A stretch of 10,871 bases of DNA from an uncultured Porphyromonas sp. (lineage in GTDB: Bacteria > Bacteroidota > Bacteroidia > Bacteroidales > Porphyromonadaceae), in the NCBI GenBank assembly GCA_900548415.1, contig URKO01000013.1, forward strand, positions 1-10,871, given 5' to 3'. Shown one piece after another: positions 6,864-10,871 of this stretch (position 1 is the stretch's first letter; each line of letters begins with the position of its first letter). Position numbers and translations under genes: made by a program. The notes under the pieces were generated by a model. That model was not told the DNA's origin. It was given only the letters and a program-made list of their open reading frames with translations, and made no database searches.

Positions 6864-7986
6864 TTATTCATTAGTCGTACCAGCTCCCGTCTGCATCAGG
6901 TAAGCCTTGATAAAAGCATCTAGATCGCCATCCATGACCCCGTTGACATCGGAAGTCTGATAGTTCGTACGGTGATCCTTGACACGACGATCGTCGAAGA
7001 CGTAGCTACGTATCTGGGAGCCCCACTCGATCTTCTTCTTATTAGCCTCGACCTCGCTCTGAGCAGCACGACGACGCTCCAGCTCCTTGTCGTAGAGCTG
7101 CGAGCGCAGGAGGCGCAGAGCATTCTCACGATTGTCCATCTGTGAGCGCGTCTCAGTGTTTTCGATCACGATCTCCTCCGTCTCGCCCGTGTCGGGGTCG
7201 GTGTACTGGTAGTGTAGGCGTACGCCCGTCTCCACTTTGTTGACATTCTGCCCGCCAGCTCCGCTCGAGCGGAAGGTATCCCACGAGAGCAAGCCGGGGT
7301 TCACCTCGACCTCTATCGTATCGTCCACGAGGGGTACGACAAAGACTGAAGCAAACGAAGTCATTCGCTTGCCTTGTGCATTATAGGGAGAGACGCGTAC
7401 GAGGCGGTGCACGCCGTTTTCACTCTTGAGGAAGCCGTAAGCCAGCTCGCCCTCGATCTGCATGGTGACCGTCTTGATGCCGGCATCGTCGCCGTCCTGC
7501 CAGTTGGTGATGGTCACCTTGTAGCCCGAGCGCTCTGCCCAGCGCTGGTACATACGCACCAGCATAGAGGCCCAGTCCTGGCTCTCGGTGCCACCCGCAC
7601 CCGCATTGATCTTGAGGACAGCCCCTAGGCGATCCTCCTCAGCGCTCAGCATGTTGCGCAGCTCGAGGTCTTCGACCAGCTTGATGGCACGGGCATAGGC
7701 GTCGTCCACATCTTGCTCTTCGATGGCCTCCTCTTTGTAAAAGTCGTACGCCAGAGCCACCTCTTGCGTTGCGGCATCGACAGCCTCAAAAGCCTCGATC
7801 CATGAGCGTATCTCGCCCACACGTCGCATCTGCTGCTGGGCTCGTGGCACATCATCCCAAAAGTCTGGAGCTTGTGTCCGGAGCTCCTCTTCTTCTAGTT
7901 GGACACGTCGCTGGTCGATGTCAAAGATACCTCCCCAGCGCCTTCGTGCGCTCCAACAGCTCTGCTAGTTGGTCCTGTGTTATCAT
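6864..7986 (-). CDS. prfB: Peptide chain release factor 2 (RF2), expressed through a programmed +1 frameshift
   Basis: RF2 recognises UGA and UAA stop codons and triggers release of the finished protein. The gene is split over two frames. An ATG at 7986-7984 opens a 21-codon leader, MITQDQLAELLERTKALGRYL, that ends at an in-frame TGA (7923-7921). Skipping one base there continues as DIDQRRVQLEEE and runs to the TAA at 6866-6864, for about 373 aa in total. Counted on the full product, the stop-codon-reading motif is SPY at about 199-201 (SPF in E. coli) and the catalytic GGQ is at about 244-246 in SSGAGGQNVNKVETGV. ENTETRSQMDNRENA and the C-terminal KDHRTNYQTSDVNGVMDGDLD are typical of the family. 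Reading only the downstream frame would lose the first 45 residues. topB follows after 10 bp. The frameshift is expected to autoregulate RF2: low RF2 slows UGA decoding and favours the shift. Confidence 0.95.
7920..7936 (-). promoter_or_regulatory. prfB programmed +1 frameshift site
   Basis: Read on the - strand, the site is GGGGAGGTATCTTTGAC. It holds a strong internal Shine-Dalgarno-like GGGGAGG (7936-7930), the slippery CTT (7926-7924), the in-frame TGA (7923-7921) and a following C (7920). Layout and spacing match the well-studied E. coli prfB site (an SD-like element, then UAU CUU UGA C). The P-site tRNA-Leu slips by one base and the next codon read is GAC. The N-terminal protein sequence encoded before and after the shift joins into a continuous RF2, which confirms the recoding. 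Confidence 0.93.
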
Positions 7987-8003
7987 AATATATAGTGTTG
8001 TCT

Positions 8004-8041
8004 AGAGAGCGTATACCACGATGCTGTGGCGTGCGCTCTTT
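8004..8041. repeat. Inverted repeat between the acyl-CoA ligase gene and prfB
   Basis: GAGCGTATACCAC (8007-8019) faces GTGGCGTGCGCTC (8026-8038) around a 6-nt spacer. As + strand RNA there are ten Watson-Crick pairs, two G-U wobbles and one mismatch; as - strand RNA there are ten Watson-Crick pairs, one wobble and two mismatches. Flanking bases extend the arms by two or three weak pairs. It sits in the 78-bp spacer after the ligase stop (8065) and before the prfB start (7986). It could be a terminator or a binding site that separates the two units. No U-tract follows on the - strand, and no promoter matching the Bacteroidetes consensus is recognisable for prfB. Confidence 0.5.
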
Positions 8042-8064
8042 GATGTATTGTGTGAAATGGAGGG

Positions 8065-9876
8065 TCAAAGGTACAGCTTTTCGATCAGCTCGGCGTACTG
8101 TTCGAGGATTGCTTTGCGCTTCAGCTTGAGCGTCGGGGTAAGTGTACCCGCCTCGATGGAGAATGGCTCGGCGAGCAGGGCGATGCGCTTGACCTTCTCA
8201 AAGCCCGCTAGGTGCGCCTGCAGGGGCTCTATGTGACTTAGGAGCATGTCGCACACCTCGCTACGCTGCGCTAGATCTGCCGTGGGGAGCTCGGCCAGAG
8301 CCTCCTGACCACGCTCACGGAGTCGACGACGTAGCTGCTCGTAGTTCGGATAGATCAGTGCTGCGACAAACTTGCGCTCGTCGGCCACCACAGCGCACTG
8401 CTCGATGAGCGGACTGCTGCTCAGGAGCGACTCGACCTGCTGCGGAGCGATGTACTTACCATTGCTCGTCTTGTACAGCTCTTTGATCCGCTCGGTGAAG
8501 AATAGTGTACTCCCTTCGAGCCGTCCGGCATCGCCCGTGCGAAACCATCCATCAGCGGTGAAGGCGGCAGCATTTGCCTCATCATTGTGGTAGTATCCAG
8601 GCGTGATAGTCTCGCCACGTAGCTGTATCTCTTGCGTCTCGGGATCTATGCGTACCTCTACACCTGGCACGACTTCCCCGACGGAGCCTATGACGTAGCG
8701 CCCCGGTAGGTAGCAGGAGACTGTGGCTGAGGACTCGGAGAGCCCATAGCCGACGACAATGTTAAAGCCGGCCGACTGCAGGAACTCGTTGATCTCATTC
8801 GAGAGGGGAGCCCCCGCTGTCGGGAAGAAGCGCCCCCGCTCCAGTCCTAAGACACGCTTGAGGATATAGAATACGGTGTAGCGGTAGAGGGCATTGGAGA
8901 TGCGTAGGCCCCACGGAGCTTTGCGCCCATGGATGCGGTAGTCGATATGATACCTATGCCCCACGCGTAGTGCCTTCCTGTAGATGCGCTGCATCATAGG
9001 CTTCGCCTGCTCGATGTGCTCCTGTACGCCTTGGTAGACTTTCTCCCAGTATCGTGGCACATTGCACATCACCGTGGGGCGTATCTGTGGCATCAGCTCC
9101 ATGATGCGCTTTGGGTTCGTCACAACAACCACTTTGATAGCTGTGGCAAGGCAAAAGTAGACCCAGAGCTTCTCGAAGACATGGCTCAGCGGGAGGAAGT
9201 TGACCGAGACGTCATGATCGTTTAGCGTCGGGAAGAGCTTCTGGTGCCGCTCTACCTGCGCTAAGATCATGTGATGGGTGATCTGTACTCCCTTGGGTGT
9301 GCCTGTGGTGCCTGAGGTGTAGATGATGACAGCTGTCTCATCGGCCGTGCCAGCACCCAGCTGCGCCCGCACCTCTGTCTCGTAGGGCATCGCATCGCCC
9401 ATCGAGAGGAAGGTATCAAAGTACTCACTCCGCTCGTCGGCTGGATCACGCACCACTCGCTCGTCTAGTATGACCAGCTGCTGTAGTGTAGGGTGGGTCG
9501 CTAGGAGTGGGTAGACATTGTTGTACTGAAACTGCTCCCCCACGAGTATTAGCTTGACTCCTGCATGCTCCGTGATGTAGGCAACCTGCTCTGGTGAGCA
9601 AGTGGCATAGAGGGGTACGCAGACGGCACGTATAGCCATCAGTCCCAGCTCGGTGATGATGCCCTCCATCATGTTTTGCGAGTAGAGTGCCACGCGGTCG
9701 CCAGGCTGTACACCAGCCCGTACGAGAGCCTGTGCCGCCAGCATAATCTGCTCAGCTAGATGCTCTCCGCTCCACTCGTGCCACTGCTCCTCAGGCGTTC
9801 GATCCATATAGCGTAATAGGGTCTTGTGCCGATAAGTGGTCGTAAAGAGCTTGAGCAGATCACTCAGATGGTTCAT
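8065..9876 (-). CDS. Long-chain fatty acid-CoA ligase (AMP-forming)
   Basis: This ANL-superfamily enzyme activates a fatty acid with ATP to an acyl-adenylate and transfers the acyl group to CoA, for phospholipid synthesis or beta-oxidation. The 603-aa length is typical. The ATP-binding loop YTSGTTGTPKG is at 186-196. LPLSHVFEKL (228-237) and the linker region VPRYWEKV (273-280) are characteristic of long-chain acyl-CoA synthetases. The A5 motif GYGLSES is at 376-382, the A8 motif with hinge Asp449 is in GWFRTGDAGRL (443-453), and the C-terminal TPTLKLKRK (580-588) carries the candidate catalytic lysine (584 or 586). No signal peptide is present, so it is probably cytosolic or peripheral. The ATG at 9876 is the only ATG after an in-frame stop within the upstream heptamers. 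The MarR-type gene lies 55 bp upstream and may control it. Chain-length preference cannot be read from the sequence, so I leave the symbol blank; fadD-like would be a fair label. Confidence 0.93.
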   Translation of the reverse strand: MNHLSDLLKLFTTTYRHKTLLRYMDRTPEEQWHEWSGEHLAEQIMLAAQALVRAGVQPGDRVALYSQNMMEGIITELGLMAIRAVCVPLYATCSPEQVAYITEHAGVKLILVGEQFQYNNVYPLLATHPTLQQLVILDERVVRDPADERSEYFDTFLSMGDAMPYETEVRAQLGAGTADETAVIIYTSGTTGTPKGVQITHHMILAQVERHQKLFPTLNDHDVSVNFLPLSHVFEKLWVYFCLATAIKVVVVTNPKRIMELMPQIRPTVMCNVPRYWEKVYQGVQEHIEQAKPMMQRIYRKALRVGHRYHIDYRIHGRKAPWGLRISNALYRYTVFYILKRVLGLERGRFFPTAGAPLSNEINEFLQSAGFNIVVGYGLSESSATVSCYLPGRYVIGSVGEVVPGVEVRIDPETQEIQLRGETITPGYYHNDEANAAAFTADGWFRTGDAGRLEGSTLFFTERIKELYKTSNGKYIAPQQVESLLSSSPLIEQCAVVADERKFVAALIYPNYEQLRRRLRERGQEALAELPTADLAQRSEVCDMLLSHIEPLQAHLAGFEKVKRIALLAEPFSIEAGTLTPTLKLKRKAILEQYAELIEKLYL

Positions 9877-9890
9877 GGTCAGGGTAGAGC

Positions 9891-9910
9891 TTAGAAGTTA
9901 GAGATTAGAG
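9891..9910. repeat. Second TTAGAGA-like heptamer array, marR to ligase spacer
   Basis: TTAGAAG, TTAGAGA and TTAGAG follow in register at 9891-9910, and GTAGAGC (9884-9890) may be a degenerate further unit. The units are the same, in the same + strand orientation, as those at 4961-5002. Here they lie in the 55-bp spacer between the marR stop and the ligase start, so on the transcript they appear as TCTCTAA-type repeats in the ligase leader. A change in unit number would alter the leader length but no reading frame. Confidence 0.8.
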
Positions 9911-9931
9911 TATAGGGGGAGTACCTCCTTG

Positions 9932-10591
9932 TTAGCGTGCGTGGTGGTCGATAGGTATCTTCTGGGCTAGCTCTGCCAGATCAGTATCTCGCTCTGTGAG
10001 AAAGAGTGGATGATTGCTCTCGTAGATCTGCTCGTGGAGGGAGTGGAGGAAGATCTTCTGATCCCACGAGAGGTCTCGTAGGAGTATATCGCTACTCTGC
10101 TGCATACGTGGCAGTAGCTCCTTGACGACCTCTCGCCCCTTAGGGGTGATGCTGAGGAGTAAGCTACGCCGATCTTGTAGATTGCGTGTCTGCGAGATCA
10201 ATCCACCCTTGAGTAGACGACGGATGATCTCGCTACCAGAGGTCTTTTCGACTACGTTGTAGTTGTTGAGCTCGGTCTTGGTCATCTCCCCTTTTGCCAT
10301 GAGTGTGATGAGGTAGGAATACTCATCGATGGTCTGCAGGGGGGTGTCTTTGATCGCTTTACGCACGAGGCTACGCATATAGCGGTAGACGAAGCTGATG
10401 TCACGAGCGATCATCGCATTGAGATAGGCATGACGATGTGCCCCTATCGTAGGCTCTTCAGAGCTTTTTTGCTGCTCAAGGGACTGATCGGCAAAGCGCA
10501 AAAAGTTGCTCATCGACTGCTCTGCATTGCCACGAAACTCTTCGTACCTCTCGACTAGATCGAGCAGCTCATGTAATAAAGGATAACTCAT
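9932..10591 (-). CDS. MarR-family winged-helix transcriptional regulator
   Basis: MarR proteins are dimeric DNA-binding regulators that often respond to small lipophilic or phenolic ligands and control neighbouring genes. The winged helix-turn-helix spans about residues 88-152. It includes MTKTELNNYNVVEKTSGSEI (103-122) as the HTH with its recognition helix, then RRLLKGGLISQ and the wing with DRRSLLLSITPKG (140-152), which is the diagnostic MarR block. Helical flanks before (about 50-87) and after (about 153-190) would form the dimer interface. At 219 aa it is longer than the usual 140-160 aa, mainly through a charged N-terminal stretch and a short C-terminal tail. It is 20 bp downstream of pspC and 55 bp upstream of the acyl-CoA ligase on the same strand. 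A role as regulator of fatty-acid activation or of its own unit is plausible but inferred. The ligand and operator are unknown. Confidence 0.85.
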   Translation of the reverse strand: MSYPLLHELLDLVERYEEFRGNAEQSMSNFLRFADQSLEQQKSSEEPTIGAHRHAYLNAMIARDISFVYRYMRSLVRKAIKDTPLQTIDEYSYLITLMAKGEMTKTELNNYNVVEKTSGSEIIRRLLKGGLISQTRNLQDRRSLLLSITPKGREVVKELLPRMQQSSDILLRDLSWDQKIFLHSLHEQIYESNHPLFLTERDTDLAELAQKIPIDHHAR

Positions 10592-10611
10592 AGTGCTGTG
10601 TGCTAAAGCCT

Positions 10612-10815
10612 CTAACGGTTTCTATACCGCTCTAGTGGGACGAAAATCCACAAGAGGACGTAGATGGGGATCCCCGCAAAAGCAGTTGTAAATGTAAGCA
10701 CTAAGTAGATGAGCCGTACGATCGTCGGATCCCACCCGAAGTAGTCTGCGATGCCGCCACATACGCCTCCTATCCATGCTTCGCGAGAGCGATAAAGTCT
10801 CTTGTTGTTAGCCAT
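10612..10815 (-). CDS. PspC-domain small membrane protein
   Basis: A single PspC domain fills this 67-aa protein. The signature YRSREAWIGGVCGGIADYFG (8-27) is followed by WDPTIVRLIYLVLTF and one hydrophobic membrane segment (about 34-59), which ends in FVPLERYRNR with positive charges. In E. coli PspC is an inner-membrane sensor of the phage-shock response. In Bacteroidetes many stand-alone PspC-domain proteins occur without pspA, pspB or pspF, and none of those is in this window. The function is therefore probably envelope-stress related but not assignable in detail. The ATG at 10815 gives a standard domain start. The stop is 20 bp before the MarR-type gene, so the two are likely co-transcribed. 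The 56 bp upstream to the window edge contain no recognisable TAnnTTTG promoter; the true promoter may lie outside. Confidence 0.9.
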   Translation of the reverse strand: MANNKRLYRSREAWIGGVCGGIADYFGWDPTIVRLIYLVLTFTTAFAGIPIYVLLWIFVPLERYRNR

Positions 10816-10871
10816 AGCTGTATTGGTTGGTTTTATATTGATAAGTCTATCGTAGTTTCTTAGGCCTGGAC

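Noticed and set aside
9921..9930. A perfect anti-SD match AAGGAGGT on the - strand just after the marR stop.
   Set aside because: No start codon lies at a suitable distance; the ligase ATG is about 45 nt away. Probably coincidental.
1..10871. Search for a new defence, secretion, CRISPR, phage or biosynthetic system.
   Set aside because: Every long open frame belongs to a familiar housekeeping or conserved Bacteroidetes family. No clustered repeats with spacers, toxin-antitoxin pairs, integrases or nuclease-helicase modules are present.

Overview
This window looks like an ordinary stretch of Bacteroidales chromosome, most probably Porphyromonas-like. The evidence is a textbook Bacteroidetes promoter (TTTG, 20 bp, TAnnTTTG) ahead of efp, almost no Shine-Dalgarno sequences before the starts, Bacteroidetes-type protein variants (MalQ, DUF4954, TopB, RF2) and a moderately high GC content. 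The genus is inferred from recognition, not from a search. All eight genes appear intact and vertically inherited. I see no phage, defence, CRISPR, plasmid or secretion module, no tRNA or rRNA, and no convincing new multi-gene system.

Layout. Positions 1-209 are a leader with no gene I can support; it ends in the efp promoter. The + strand half carries efp (translation factor EF-P), a 310-bp non-coding gap, malQ (4-alpha-glucanotransferase) and, 61 bp later, a large left-handed beta-helix protein of the DUF4954 type. The 777-1086 gap holds a 17-bp RNA hairpin and a roughly 177-bp palindrome-rich element with terminal inverted repeats that resembles a MITE. The rest lies on the - strand. In transcription order, from the right edge, it runs pspC (small membrane protein), a MarR-type regulator, a long-chain acyl-CoA ligase, prfB (RF2, joined by a programmed +1 frameshift) and topB (topoisomerase III). 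The two halves converge at 4958-5023, where six tandem copies of a TTAGAGA-like heptamer lie between the stop codons. The same heptamer recurs in the marR-ligase spacer.

How the genes relate. Spacers suggest two loose transcription units on the - strand: pspC-marR-acyl-CoA ligase (gaps of 20 and 55 bp) and prfB-topB (gap of 10 bp), separated by a 78-bp spacer that contains an inverted repeat. The first could be an envelope or fatty-acid unit controlled by its MarR protein. The second pairs a translation-termination gene with a DNA topoisomerase, probably without functional meaning. EF-P and RF2 are both translation factors but sit in separate units. The points most worth a second look are non-coding: the SD-dependent RF2 frameshift in a lineage that seldom uses SD initiation, the MITE-like element against malQ, the wobble-paired hairpin after efp, and the dispersed heptamer arrays.
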